Origin: Myxococcales bacterium
GTDB lineage: Bacteria > Myxococcota_A > UBA9160 > SMWR01
Assembly (NCBI GenBank): GCA_022572485.1
Contig: JACZVU010000099.1
Span: 1-9,518, forward strand
Direction: 5' to 3'
Length of the DNA stretch: 9,518 bases
This document shows positions 1 to 6,741 of this stretch, piece after piece. A program made the translations under genes and the position numbers. How positions within the stretch are numbered: position 1 is the first letter of the stretch; the number at the start of each line of letters is the position of its first letter. The notes under the pieces were generated by a model. That model had not been told where the DNA came from and ran no database searches. It saw only the letters and a list, made by a program, of their open reading frames with translations.

Positions 1-405
1 CTCTCGATTCCGATCCCCAACACGGCGGCGCGTTCGAAGGTATCCCAAGGCGAGCTCGCTCTGCGACGAGCCATCGCCGACAAGCGGCGGTTGGAGCAGA
101 ACATCATCCTCGAAATTCGAAAGGCGGTGCGCGACCTCAAGTCCTCGCACGAGGGGATCCAAGCCGCGCAGCGGGCTGCGGAAGCCTCTGCCGAACAGCT
201 CCGCGCGGAGAGAATCCGCCTCGAGTACGGCGAGTCCACACCCTTCGACGTCCTGCTGCGCGAGGAAGACTTCGTGGAAGCCGAGAGCCGGGAAATCGCT
301 GCCATTCAGCTGTACCGCACATCGGTCAGCGGCCTCAGCCGCGCGCAGGGAAGCATCTTGGCGAATCACAATATCGCGATAGACGCGGTCAGCGTGATCC
401 AGTAG
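1..405 (+). CDS. TolC-family outer-membrane efflux protein, C-terminal fragment
   Basis: The frame is open from the first base of the window to a TAG at 403-405, giving 134 residues of a truncated gene whose start lies outside. The fragment opens with LSIPIPN and continues as a long, charged, Ala/Glu/Arg-rich helix. It then shows the segment RLEYGESTPFDVLLREED and a closing SRAQGSILANHNIAID-type stretch. In the outer-membrane efflux protein family (Pfam OEP) this order marks the second repeat: a coiled-coil periplasmic helix, a turn around the YG-S-T-F motif, and a final helix ending with a conserved Leu/Asn region. Family members form trimeric channels that carry substrates across the outer membrane for RND, ABC or type I export pumps. 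The substrate cannot be inferred. The gene ends 71 bp before the bactofilin gene and no terminator is visible between them. An ATG-like internal start is not needed; this is simply a cut gene. Confidence 0.9.
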   Translation, partial: LSIPIPNTAARSKVSQGELALRRAIADKRRLEQNIILEIRKAVRDLKSSHEGIQAAQRAAEASAEQLRAERIRLEYGESTPFDVLLREEDFVEAESREIAAIQLYRTSVSGLSRAQGSILANHNIAIDAVSVIQ

Positions 406-419
406 GAAGACTACCCGGG

Positions 420-447
420 TCGACGCGGGGAAGCTAACGTGTATCCT
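420..447 (+). promoter_or_regulatory. Weak candidate sigma70 promoter before bactofilin
   Basis: In the 71-bp gap between the TolC-family gene and the bactofilin gene, TCGACG (420-425) and TATCCT (442-447) are separated by 16 bp. Each matches four of six consensus bases. The gap also contains a short CCCG/CGGG inverted repeat with no T-tract, so it is not a convincing terminator. The bactofilin gene may equally be read from the upstream promoter. This is a pattern match only. Confidence 0.2.
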
Positions 448-476
448 GCTACGCTCGGCACGAGGCAGGGGGGATC

Positions 477-1001
477 TTGAGCCTATTTGGCGGAAAGCAG
501 GACGATCACGGTGCTACCGAGAGCGCGGTGCGCTCATCGGCCCCCACGCCGACACCGAATCTGAGCGGCGCCCGCCGTCAACAGCCCAACGAGGAGGGAA
601 GCAACATGGCCAACATCGGTAAATCGATCTCCATCCGGGGCGACCTGACGGGCAACGAAGACATGATGATCGAGGGCCAGGTCGAAGGGAAAGTGGATCT
701 CCCGAACAACCAACTCACGGTTGGTGCCAACGGCCATGTGAAAGCTGAAATCCACGCGAAGGGCATCGTGATCATCGGCCATGTGGTCGGCAACGTGTTT
801 GGCCTCGAGCGCGTTGAAATCCAGGCGACCGGCCGGGTCGAAGGCGATGTCACCGCACCCAAGCTCGTCGTCGCGGAAGGCGCTCAGATCAACGGCGCGA
901 TCCAGATGACCCAGAAGGGAAACCGCACCGAAACCGCGGACTCCGAAACGCCCGCAGCTCCGACAGCTCCGACAGCTGCGGGAGTCCGCAAGGTCGGCTG
1001 A
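477..1001 (+). CDS. Bactofilin (polymer-forming cytoskeletal protein)
   Basis: The product is a 174-residue protein if translation starts at TTG 477. The bactofilin domain spans about residues 46-146: a right-handed beta-helix of short hydrophobic/Gly repeats such as ISIRGDLTGNEDMMIEGQVE, LTVGANGHVKAEIHAKG and VEIQATGRVEGDV. Bactofilins self-assemble without nucleotides into filaments that organise cell shape, chromosome segregation proteins or wall enzymes at the membrane. The domain is flanked by a low-complexity N-terminus rich in Pro, Ser and Thr, and by an Ala/Pro/Thr tail ending in basic residues (VRKVG), the usual architecture. TTG 477 is preceded by a purine-rich AGGGGGG and gives an MSLFGGK start resembling other bactofilins. 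A second in-frame start, ATG 606, has a much stronger ribosome binding site and begins just before the domain, so the true start is unsettled. The gene is convergent with secF. Confidence 0.93.
   Translation: MSLFGGKQDDHGATESAVRSSAPTPTPNLSGARRQQPNEEGSNMANIGKSISIRGDLTGNEDMMIEGQVEGKVDLPNNQLTVGANGHVKAEIHAKGIVIIGHVVGNVFGLERVEIQATGRVEGDVTAPKLVVAEGAQINGAIQMTQKGNRTETADSETPAAPTAPTAAGVRKVG
591..608 (+). promoter_or_regulatory. Strong internal ribosome binding site and ATG in bactofilin
   Basis: GAGGAGGG at 591-598 lies 7 nt before ATG 606, in frame with the bactofilin reading frame. It is a better Shine-Dalgarno match than the one before TTG 477. Starting here gives 131 residues that keep the whole beta-helix and drop only the Pro/Ser/Thr-rich N-terminus. 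It could be the only start or a second one. Confidence 0.5.
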
Positions 1002-1062
1002 CCCACCCGCCACCTGTCACTGTCACAAGCAGAGGCTCGGTTCGGAGCCGGAAGCGCTGCCG

Positions 1063-1129
1063 CCCGCTGGCGAATCCTGCGGGTTCGCTTGCGGCGGAGC
1101 GCAACTCCATTCTGGGGTCACGCCCCTAG
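1063..1129 (-). repeat. Copy A of a 67-bp dispersed two-hairpin repeat
   Basis: This segment aligns without gaps to 8871-8937, with 52 of 67 positions identical by hand count. It contains two adjacent inverted repeats. Arms 1070-1077 and 1081-1088 form an 8-bp stem with one imperfect pair and a 3-base loop. Arms 1099-1109 and 1113-1123 form an 11-bp stem (8 Watson-Crick pairs, 2 G-U wobbles and 1 mismatch as minus-strand RNA) with loop GAA. The element runs into the secF stop codon, sharing its terminal CTAG. The size, paired hairpins and position after a gene resemble REP/BIME or small MITE-like elements. The family is not identified. Confidence 0.75.
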
Positions 1130-1147
1130 CGGCGCTTTTTCTTTCTT
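1121..1147 (+). terminator. Possible intrinsic terminator for bactofilin
   Basis: Read on the plus strand, CGCC (1121-1124) pairs with GGCG (1131-1134) around a 6-base loop, and TTTTTCTTTCTT follows from 1136. A second small hairpin, GGGG/CCCC (1114-1117 with 1123-1126), competes with it. The stem is short, so the call is weak, but the T-rich run in a high-GC context is distinctive. That T-run is also the antisense of the Lys/Arg-rich last codons of secF, so both genes may use the same bases. Confidence 0.35.
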
Positions 1148-2247
1148 CGCTTGGGCTTGCTCGAGCCGGCGTGCCTCCGCACCGGCGCTTCGCGCTGAAC
1201 CGAGAGAGCCGCTTGCGGCGCTGGCCCGGCGACGACAGACGCCGAGGCACCTCCGAAACGCTGCTCCAGAAACAGCAGCACCGGCGCCGCGACGAACACC
1301 GACGAGTAGGTCCCGACCACGACCCCGATCGCCATCGCGATCGCAAACGGCCGGATGACTTCGCCACCGAGGACCCACAGCGAGAGCACCACCACCATCG
1401 TGGTACCTGAGGTAAGCACGGTGCGCGCCAGCGTCTGATTGATGCTTTGGTTGAGAACGTCGACCAGATCGAACTTCGTCCGCAGCTCCATGTTTTCACG
1501 AATCCGATCGTAGATGATGATCGTGTCGTTCAGGCTGTAGCCCAAGATCGCCAACAGGGCCGCCAGCACGCGAAGGTCGAACTCGAGCCCCAGGATCACA
1601 AAGATGCCAATCGTGATTCCGACGTCGTGAAACAACGCGATGATCGCTCCTGGCGCAAACCGGGCACTGAAACGAAACGCGATGTAGATCAGGATCAGGA
1701 TGCATGCCACCAAGAGCGACTTCACACCATTGGAGCGCAGTTCGCTTCCGACGCGTGGGCCGACGAACTCGACGCGCTGGACCTGGAGCGGTCCGATTTC
1801 GTTTCCGAGTACGTACGTCAGTTTGTCGATCGTCTCGCCTTTTTCCCCCTCGTCGCCCTCTCCGCCACCGGAGAGCACGGCTCGCTCGAGAGCCTCTTTC
1901 TGCTCTGAGGTGAGCAGGCACCCGTCTCCCTCGACGTCGGCGACCTCACCCACCTGGAATCGAATCAGAAATTCCCGACCTGCGGACTCGCCGTAGCGGA
2001 TCACGCTCGAATCCTCGATCCCGCAGGCTCCGACCGCGCTTCGAATCGCTCCCTCATCGACATCCACTTGGTCATCGAAGAGCACCTGCATTTCGGTGCC
2101 ACCTTGAAAATCGATCCCCATCTTCACACCGTTGATGGGGATCGCCATGGCACCCGCCAGCAGCAGGAGGATCGAAATCGTCACCGCAATGCGGCGCTTA
2201 CCGAGGAAATCGATGTGGGTGCCCGAAGGCACGAGCTCGAACGGCAC
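1126..2247 (-). CDS. secF: Protein translocase subunit SecF
   Basis: SecF pairs with SecD and YajC in the inner membrane and uses the proton-motive force to help pull exported proteins through SecYEG. This 373-residue protein shows the family layout. TM1 is about residues 20-37, followed by the GIDFQGG motif (44-50), a periplasmic domain to about 170, GPRVG (163-167) and five more membrane segments between about 175 and 327. The conserved GYSLNDTIIIYDRIREN (236-252) is present, as is an FHD motif near 206-208. The periplasmic domain carries an acidic Gly-rich insert (SGGGEGDEGEKGE, about 126-138) and two cysteines (75 and 110). A C-terminal extension of about 45 residues ends in KRRKKKRR, making the protein longer than the common 300-325. 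The GTG start at 2247 has AGGAG, embedded in the secD stop TAG, 9 nt upstream. The stop codon abuts repeat copy A. Confidence 0.97.
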   Translation of the reverse strand: MPFELVPSGTHIDFLGKRRIAVTISILLLLAGAMAIPINGVKMGIDFQGGTEMQVLFDDQVDVDEGAIRSAVGACGIEDSSVIRYGESAGREFLIRFQVGEVADVEGDGCLLTSEQKEALERAVLSGGGEGDEGEKGETIDKLTYVLGNEIGPLQVQRVEFVGPRVGSELRSNGVKSLLVACILILIYIAFRFSARFAPGAIIALFHDVGITIGIFVILGLEFDLRVLAALLAILGYSLNDTIIIYDRIRENMELRTKFDLVDVLNQSINQTLARTVLTSGTTMVVVLSLWVLGGEVIRPFAIAMAIGVVVGTYSSVFVAAPVLLFLEQRFGGASASVVAGPAPQAALSVQREAPVRRHAGSSKPKRRKKKRR

Positions 2248-2256
2248 GAAGTTGAA

Positions 2257-2262
2257 CTCCTA
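2257..2262 (-). promoter_or_regulatory. secF ribosome binding site overlapping secD stop
   Basis: Read on the minus strand, these bases are TAGGAG: the first three are the secD stop codon and the last five (AGGAG) are a Shine-Dalgarno sequence. GTG of secF follows 9 nt later. This decides the secF start and predicts translational coupling, so that ribosomes finishing SecD load on secF and keep the two subunits in step. Confidence 0.75.
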
Positions 2263-3846
2263 GATGGACAGGCTCTCGACGTGGCGGTCACCGGGATAGA
2301 CCGCGAACATCAGCCGCGTGATGATCAACGCCGCGAACACACTGGTTACGACCCCGATCGAAAGCGTTACCGCGAAGCCCTTGATGGGCCCCGTTCCATA
2401 GTTGTAGAGCACGATGGCCGTGCCCAGCGTCGTGATGTTGGCGTCCATGATGGTCCAGAATGCCTTGCTGAAACCTGTCGAAATCGCCGCGCGCGGGGTT
2501 TTGTGCGCGCGCAGCTCTTCGCGAATGCGCTCGAAGATGATCACGTTCGCATCGACCGCCATACCCACGGTGAGCACGATTCCCGCGAGCCCCGGCAGCG
2601 TCAGCGTCGCCTCGAACATCGACATGACACCGATCAAAATCAGCAGATTTGCGGCAAGAGCCGCACTCGCATAGAAACCCGACAGGCGGTAGTAGAACAT
2701 CGTAAATAGGACGATCGCCACCAAGCCCACGAGCATGGCCTGCATGCCCCGCCGGATCGAATCTGCTCCAAGCGCCGGACCGACCGTTCGCTCCTCCTCG
2801 ATCACCACGGGCACGGAGAGCGAACCCGCGCGCAGGATCACCGACAGATCCGACGCCTCCTCCACCGTAAATCGCCCGCTGATCGTCCCGCGGGTCGCGA
2901 TCCGACTCTGAATCGTCGGCGCGCTGTAGACTCGATCGTCGAGGATGATGGCGAGCTGCTCTCCGATGTTTGCCTCGGTGAGCGCCTGAAAGAGATCGCC
3001 GCCAGCCGGATTGAATGTGAAGTCGACCTGGGGGCGCTGCTGATTGTCAAAGCCAGGCCGCGCATCCGTGAGGTAATCGCCGGTGAGGTCGGCATCCACA
3101 CTGACCAGATAGGCGCTGAGGACCCGATCGGTCTCCTTGTCGCGCTCGAACGCAATGGTCGTGTTCTCGGGCAACACCTCGCCCGGGTATTTGGCGCGCA
3201 ACAATTCCTCGGTCTGCGCGATGTCCCGCACGATCTTGAATTCGAGGAAACCCGTCACCCGCAACATCTCGCGAGCGCGGGCTCGGTCGAGCGAACCACC
3301 CGGAATCTGCACGAGCACGCGATCGTCACCCTGCCGGGTCACCACCGAGTCCGGAATACCCTTCATCGGATCGGCGATGCGGCGGCGCAGCACCTCGAGG
3401 ACCTGCGACATCCCCTGCTCGCGAACCTGCTGCCGCCGCAGTTCCGACAACTCGAATGTCAGCAGTTCCGGGGCCTTTCGCACTTCGACCAGCTGTTCCG
3501 TATCACTGATCCACTCGCGGACGGCATCGCGCGCCGGGTCGGTGAACGTTTCGACTCGAAGCTGGTGATCGACAACTTCGATCTTTCCGATCACGACTTC
3601 GTCGCGCTCGAGGTCATCTTCCAGCAGGCCCTTCAGGAAGCCGAGTTCGTGGTCTTCAGCCGCACCGAGCTTGACCCCGATCACCCAATGGATGCCACCG
3701 CGCAGGTCCAATCCGAGGCGCAGCGCGCTGTCGGGCACCCACGGGCTCTCGAGTCGGGTCTCTTCAGAGGCGATATTGGCGACCGCGTAATAACCAAAGA
3801 GCAGAACCGTCGCGATGACCCATATTGCGCGCCAGCGCAAGTTCAT
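2260..3846 (-). CDS. secD: Protein translocase subunit SecD
   Basis: SecD is the large partner of SecF and provides the periplasmic P1 domain that grasps emerging preproteins. The 528-residue product has TM1 at about 6-25, followed by LGLDLRGG (44-51), the family signature. The periplasmic region runs to about 365 and includes a coiled-coil-like RRQQVREQG stretch, the PGG near 182-184, the NPAGG (279-283) and GRFTVEEASDLSVILRAGSL (324-343) motifs. Five further membrane segments follow (about 367-510), with GMAVDANVIIFERIREE at 428-444, the counterpart of SecF's proton-path helix. The length is typical for SecD with a compact P1 domain. ATG 3846 overlaps the yajC stop codon (ATGA), and the TAG stop merges with the secF ribosome binding site. 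No frame damage is seen. Confidence 0.98.
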   Translation of the reverse strand: MNLRWRAIWVIATVLLFGYYAVANIASEETRLESPWVPDSALRLGLDLRGGIHWVIGVKLGAAEDHELGFLKGLLEDDLERDEVVIGKIEVVDHQLRVETFTDPARDAVREWISDTEQLVEVRKAPELLTFELSELRRQQVREQGMSQVLEVLRRRIADPMKGIPDSVVTRQGDDRVLVQIPGGSLDRARAREMLRVTGFLEFKIVRDIAQTEELLRAKYPGEVLPENTTIAFERDKETDRVLSAYLVSVDADLTGDYLTDARPGFDNQQRPQVDFTFNPAGGDLFQALTEANIGEQLAIILDDRVYSAPTIQSRIATRGTISGRFTVEEASDLSVILRAGSLSVPVVIEEERTVGPALGADSIRRGMQAMLVGLVAIVLFTMFYYRLSGFYASAALAANLLILIGVMSMFEATLTLPGLAGIVLTVGMAVDANVIIFERIREELRAHKTPRAAISTGFSKAFWTIMDANITTLGTAIVLYNYGTGPIKGFAVTLSIGVVTSVFAALIITRLMFAVYPGDRHVESLSI

Positions 3847-4181
3847 GATTCGCTGCCCTTCTTGCTCGCCGTGTCCACATGCTCGATCCGCGTGCGCACA
3901 ACCTTGACCTTGACGCGTTCGCCCTTCACGCCACCGATATCGAGGGTTAGCACGTCGTCGGTGACGCCAACGACCTTTCCATGCAACCCACCACTCGTGA
4001 CCACGTTGTCACCCTTCTCGATGGCCTTGATCATCGCTTCCAACTGCTTCTGCTTCTTCCGCTGCGGTCGGATCAGCAGGAAGTAGAAGATCATGGTGAT
4101 CAGGATGATCGGTACGAACGGGCCTAACGACGATCCTCCGGGTTGAGCCTGGAGGGGTATCAGACCCCATCGAAAGTTCAT
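3843..4181 (-). CDS. yajC: Preprotein translocase subunit YajC
   Basis: YajC is a small inner-membrane protein that associates with SecDF and the SecYEG translocon. The product is 112 residues. A short N-terminus leads to one membrane helix, about residues 21-38 (FVPIILITMIFYFLLI), directly followed by the hallmark RPQRKKQK. A cytosolic domain then carries the GDNVVTSGGLHGKVVGV segment (57-73), typical of the family. The open frame runs further upstream to 4277, but ATG 4181 is preferred: it has AGGAG 7 nt before it and gives the standard YajC length. Its ATG overlaps the stop codon of the spoIID-like gene, and its own stop overlaps the secD start, both as ATGA. The expected order yajC-secD-secF is preserved. 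The genes tgt and queA, which often precede yajC in related bacteria, are not here. Confidence 0.96.
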   Translation of the reverse strand: MNFRWGLIPLQAQPGGSSLGPFVPIILITMIFYFLLIRPQRKKQKQLEAMIKAIEKGDNVVTSGGLHGKVVGVTDDVLTLDIGGVKGERVKVKVVRTRIEHVDTASKKGSES

Positions 4182-5356
4182 CGCGATGCTCCTCCCACCA
4201 ATGAAGTTCCCGGATAAAAAGCTTGAAGGATCTCGCGGTATGTCGAACCGCGCTGCGCCATGGCTTGCGCACCCCACTGGCTCATCCCAACTCCGTGTCC
4301 GTGCCCCGAGCCGACGAACACGAAGGCGTGCTGCGCCGGGCGAATTTCAAATAGCGTGCTGCGAATCACCGATTCTCCAAGCGCCACGCGCAGAGCGCGC
4401 GCTTCCAGTATGTGGTTTCCCTTGTCGCCGCGGATCCGTACCCGCAGCGCCCGCCCACTCCGAGAGCGATCCAGGACCTGCAACTCCCGGGGTAGCCCGA
4501 TCCCGATCCCGAGCGAATCGAGAGCGCGCCCCAGTTTGGTCTTTGAGATGCTCGCCCGCCAGTAGGTATCCGGGGAATCCTGTTCGTCATTCACTTCGAG
4601 GCTCAGCAGATACGGCAGCGCGCGCCCCCAGACCTCCTCAGCGCTGGCCGTGCGCCCGCCGGACGCCGAGTGGTAGACGGCCAGGATCGGCTTTCGCGCG
4701 TAGGCGAGAAATTCGCCGCGGGTCGCCGAAACCGCTGCGCGAATCGCAGGGGTCTCGGCGGCCACCCCGCCGTAGACCTGGCTACCCGTTCCGGCCTCCA
4801 CGTGAAAGGGCTGGTCGTCGCTCTCGGCGCGCTGGTGGAGCGCATAGCTGCGCGCGACCACCGCTTGGGCCTTCAGCGTCTCCCGGTGCCAGTCCGGGTA
4901 GACTTCCCGGCCTAGAATCCCCGCCACATAATCCTCAAGTTTTACTTTATTGATAACTTGCATTCCATTGGAAATACGTTGAAATTCAATTTCTCCTCGA
5001 AGCCGAACCCGATTGACAGCCACGCTTCCGCTGCCCCTGAGCCGCCATACCTCGCCCACCGGTCGACGGTCCGCGAGAAGGCCACTCGGTCCGGGTTCCA
5101 CGATCGTCCCGGCGTCGCCCGCGCGCAGATCCCGTATCCACACCCGCTCGTTGGTCTCCATCAGGAGCACGCGAATGACGACGGATTCTGAAGTGGGCGC
5201 AACGTCATCGGCTCGCGTCACTCTGGATCCGCTGCTCAGCAGAATCCAGCAGGCCACCGTGAACAAAACGCTGCGGCACCCCCCGCTGTGGCGACGAGCC
5301 TTTCGGGAGGCGGGCCTTCGCTGCGCGGGAGTTCGCCTCACACCCTCTATCTCCAT
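4178..5356 (-). CDS. SpoIID/LytB-domain protein, probable exported lytic transglycosylase
   Basis: SpoIID enzymes cleave peptidoglycan glycan strands stripped of stem peptides. In non-sporulating bacteria such proteins are linked to wall remodelling and division. From ATG 5356 the product is 392 residues: a basic N-terminus, a hydrophobic core (about 29-43) and a likely cleavage after TRA (49), indicating a Sec signal peptide. The core domain shows KLEDYVAGILGREVYP (139-154; the Glu at 151 is in the catalytic position), HRETLKAQAVVARSYAL (157-173), HSASGGRT..AEEVWG (229-244), LPYL (247-250) and GSGHGHGVGMSQWGAQ (349-364). The start is uncertain: ATG 5356 has no clear Shine-Dalgarno sequence, while GTG 5344, four codons in, has GGAG 9 nt upstream. 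The open frame extends far upstream but overlaps metK. The gene's stop overlaps the yajC start. Residues 122-143 are encoded by an unusually AT-rich stretch. Confidence 0.92.
   Translation of the reverse strand: MEIEGVRRTPAQRRPASRKARRHSGGCRSVLFTVACWILLSSGSRVTRADDVAPTSESVVIRVLLMETNERVWIRDLRAGDAGTIVEPGPSGLLADRRPVGEVWRLRGSGSVAVNRVRLRGEIEFQRISNGMQVINKVKLEDYVAGILGREVYPDWHRETLKAQAVVARSYALHQRAESDDQPFHVEAGTGSQVYGGVAAETPAIRAAVSATRGEFLAYARKPILAVYHSASGGRTASAEEVWGRALPYLLSLEVNDEQDSPDTYWRASISKTKLGRALDSLGIGIGLPRELQVLDRSRSGRALRVRIRGDKGNHILEARALRVALGESVIRSTLFEIRPAQHAFVFVGSGHGHGVGMSQWGAQAMAQRGSTYREILQAFYPGTSLVGGASR
4928..4993 (-). other. AT-rich island (27% GC) inside the spoIID-like gene
   Basis: By direct count, 18 of these 66 bases are G or C, in a gene that is otherwise clearly GC-rich. 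The 22 codons, residues 122-143 from ATG 5356, almost all end in A or T. The island opens with a near-perfect palindrome, GAAATTCAATTTC (4981-4993), and stops at the start of the conserved catalytic LEDYVAG motif. The protein sequence through it looks normal for the family. It contains several four-of-six matches to sigma70 hexamers, none convincing. Confidence 0.7.
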
Positions 5357-5414
5357 CGGGCGTGGATAAGCGCCCCGGCTCCGCGCACACCTGCTGCGAC
5401 GGTGACGACTCGGT

Positions 5415-6578
5415 TCAGCTCGCGTCGCGCTCAATGGCCTGCGCGCGGTCGGTGTTCTCCCAGGGAAAACCCTCCCCTTCCCGACCGAAGTGGCCGTGGT
5501 AGGAGGTCGCACGGTAGATCGGCCGACGCAGATCGAGTGCTTCGCTGATGCCCTTCGGCGTGAGATCAAAGTGCTTGCGAACCAGCTTCTCCAACTTCGC
5601 GTGGTCCGACTCGCCGGTGCCAAAAGTCTCGACGCGAATCGAAACCGGTTCTGCAACGCCGATCGCGTAGGCGAGCTGCACCTCGCAGCGCCGGGCCAGC
5701 TTGGCGGCCACGAGGTTCTTCGCCACCCAGCGCGCCGCGTAGGCGGCACTGCGGTCGACCTTGGAGGGATCCTTGCCCGAGAACGCACCGCCACCGTGGC
5801 GGCCCATACCGCCGTAGGTGTCGACGATGATCTTCCGGCCTGTGAGCCCCGCGTCCCCCATCGGCCCACCCACCACGAACCGCCCGGTGGGATTCACGTG
5901 GTACACGGTGTCGTCATCGAGGAGTTCGGCGGGAAGCGTCGGTTTGATGATCTTCGCGATGACGTCCTTGCAGAGCTGGTCCCAAGAGACATCGGGTGAG
6001 TGTTGGGTGGAGAGAACCACCGCGGCGATCCGCACGGGTCGATCACCATCGTACTCGACCGTAACTTGCGATTTCGCATCTGGTCGCAGATAACCGATTT
6101 CGCCGGATTCGAAGTGGGCGCGGTGAGCCTCCATCAAGCGGTGGGCAAGTCGAATCGGCGCGGGCATGAGCTCGGGCGTCTCGTCACACGCGAAACCGAA
6201 CATCATCCCCTGGTCACCGGCCCCCTGCTCTTTGTGGAGCCCCTCGCCTTCGGAAACGCCCTGGGCAATGTCCCGCGATTGTTGGCCGAGGGCAATCGTC
6301 ACCGCACACGTCGCGGCGTCGAAGCCCATCTCAGAACTCGTGTAGCCGATATCGGAAATGACCTGGCGGACCAGAGGTGTTAGGGCGACGTCCGCGCTGG
6401 TGGTGACCTCACCGGCCAACATCACGAGGCCGGTCGTGACGAGCGTCTCACAGGCGACGCGCGACGCTGGATCCTGGGCGAGCAGCGCGTCGAGAACGGC
6501 GTCCGAGATTTGATCGCACATCTTGTCGGGGTGGCCCATCGAGACCGATTCAGAAGTAAAAAGAGCGCCTCTTGCCAT
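5415..6578 (-). CDS. metK: S-adenosylmethionine synthase (methionine adenosyltransferase)
   Basis: MetK makes S-adenosylmethionine from methionine and ATP in the cytosol, releasing phosphate and diphosphate. The product is 387 residues, the usual length. Conserved elements are all present: GHPDK (15-19, with the catalytic His 16), both family signatures [10 protein letters not shown] (119-128) and GGGAFSGKD (262-270), the [13 protein letters not shown] segment (227-239), [12 protein letters not shown] (253-264), and a normal C-terminus. ATG 6578 is chosen because it gives the standard [15 protein letters not shown] start and has GGGAG about 10 nt upstream; the frame is open further 5' but that extension is not MetK-like. 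A sigma70-like promoter sits about 38 bp upstream of the start. The spoIID-like gene follows after 58 bp without a visible terminator, so metK may lead a metK-spoIID-yajC-secDF unit. No known SAM riboswitch is recognisable upstream. Confidence 0.98.
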   Translation of the reverse strand: MARGALFTSESVSMGHPDKMCDQISDAVLDALLAQDPASRVACETLVTTGLVMLAGEVTTSADVALTPLVRQVISDIGYTSSEMGFDAATCAVTIALGQQSRDIAQGVSEGEGLHKEQGAGDQGMMFGFACDETPELMPAPIRLAHRLMEAHRAHFESGEIGYLRPDAKSQVTVEYDGDRPVRIAAVVLSTQHSPDVSWDQLCKDVIAKIIKPTLPAELLDDDTVYHVNPTGRFVVGGPMGDAGLTGRKIIVDTYGGMGRHGGGAFSGKDPSKVDRSAAYAARWVAKNLVAAKLARRCEVQLAYAIGVAEPVSIRVETFGTGESDHAKLEKLVRKHFDLTPKGISEALDLRRPIYRATSYHGHFGREGEGFPWENTDRAQAIERDAS

Positions 6579-6615
6579 GATCCGTGAGCTCCCTGGGGCG
6601 GAAATACGATCCTGC

Positions 6616-6644
6616 ACTCTAGACGAGGGGCGTTTCGGATTCAA
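6616..6644 (-). promoter_or_regulatory. Candidate sigma70 promoter of metK
   Basis: On the minus strand TTGAAT (6639-6644) and TAGAGT (6616-6621) are spaced by exactly 17 bp. Each matches four of six consensus bases, including the most conserved positions TTGA and the final T of the -10 element. The predicted transcript would start near 6609 and carry a leader of about 30 nt, too short for a riboswitch. It is the best promoter match I found and lies in the largest gap on the minus strand. Confidence 0.5.
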
Positions 6645-6652
6645 TTCGGGCG

Positions 6653-6687
6653 GCGCGGTGGGGTCGCTCCCGCACCGTCGACCGCGC
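6653..6687 (-). other. Stem-loop between HPr gene and metK
   Basis: GCGCGGT (6653-6659) and ACCGCGC (6681-6687) form a 7-bp GC-rich stem with a 21-base loop, upstream of the proposed metK promoter and about 55 bp after the HPr stop. No U-tract follows in the minus-strand transcript, so it is not a classical intrinsic terminator. It may mark the 3' end of the PTS transcript or bind a regulator. GC-rich chance pairing is a real alternative. Confidence 0.3.
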
Positions 6688-6741
6688 GTGGTTACAGTCG
6701 GTGTGGCCGGGCCGGCGATGTCGGCCCACGCAACCCATCGC

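Noticed and set aside
956..980. Small tandem repeat of AGCTCCGAC near the bactofilin end
   Set aside because: It only encodes the APTAPTA low-complexity tail common in bactofilin termini and has too few units to be notable.
1063..1129. CRISPR repeat or tandem array at the repeat copies
   Set aside because: Only one copy occurs at each site, with no regular spacers, and the unit is a double hairpin ending at a gene stop.
1089..1499. Short open frames across repeat copy A, including a shared TPEW..PQANP..DSPA peptide seen in both copies
   Set aside because: The shared peptide follows simply from the shared DNA repeat; frames overlap secF out of phase and have no ribosome binding site.
2068..2709. 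Plus-strand open frame of 213 codons opposite secF/secD
   Set aside because: It lies antisense to strongly conserved secF and secD motifs and is a low-complexity His/Arg/Asp-rich shadow expected on the reverse of a high-GC gene.
4186..4953. Plus-strand open frame of 255 codons opposite the spoIID-like gene
   Set aside because: Arg/Pro/Ser-rich translation without recognisable motifs, fully antisense to conserved SpoIID residues; an artefact of GC-rich coding.
5357..5869. Upstream extension of the spoIID-like frame
   Set aside because: It runs antiparallel to nothing new but overlaps the 3' part of metK in another frame and is Arg/Ser-rich; the signal peptide sits after ATG 5356.
6579..6741. 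SAM or SAH riboswitch before metK
   Set aside because: I could not recognise the conserved cores of known SAM/SAH classes, and the proposed promoter leaves a leader of only about 30 nt. A covariance-model search would settle it.
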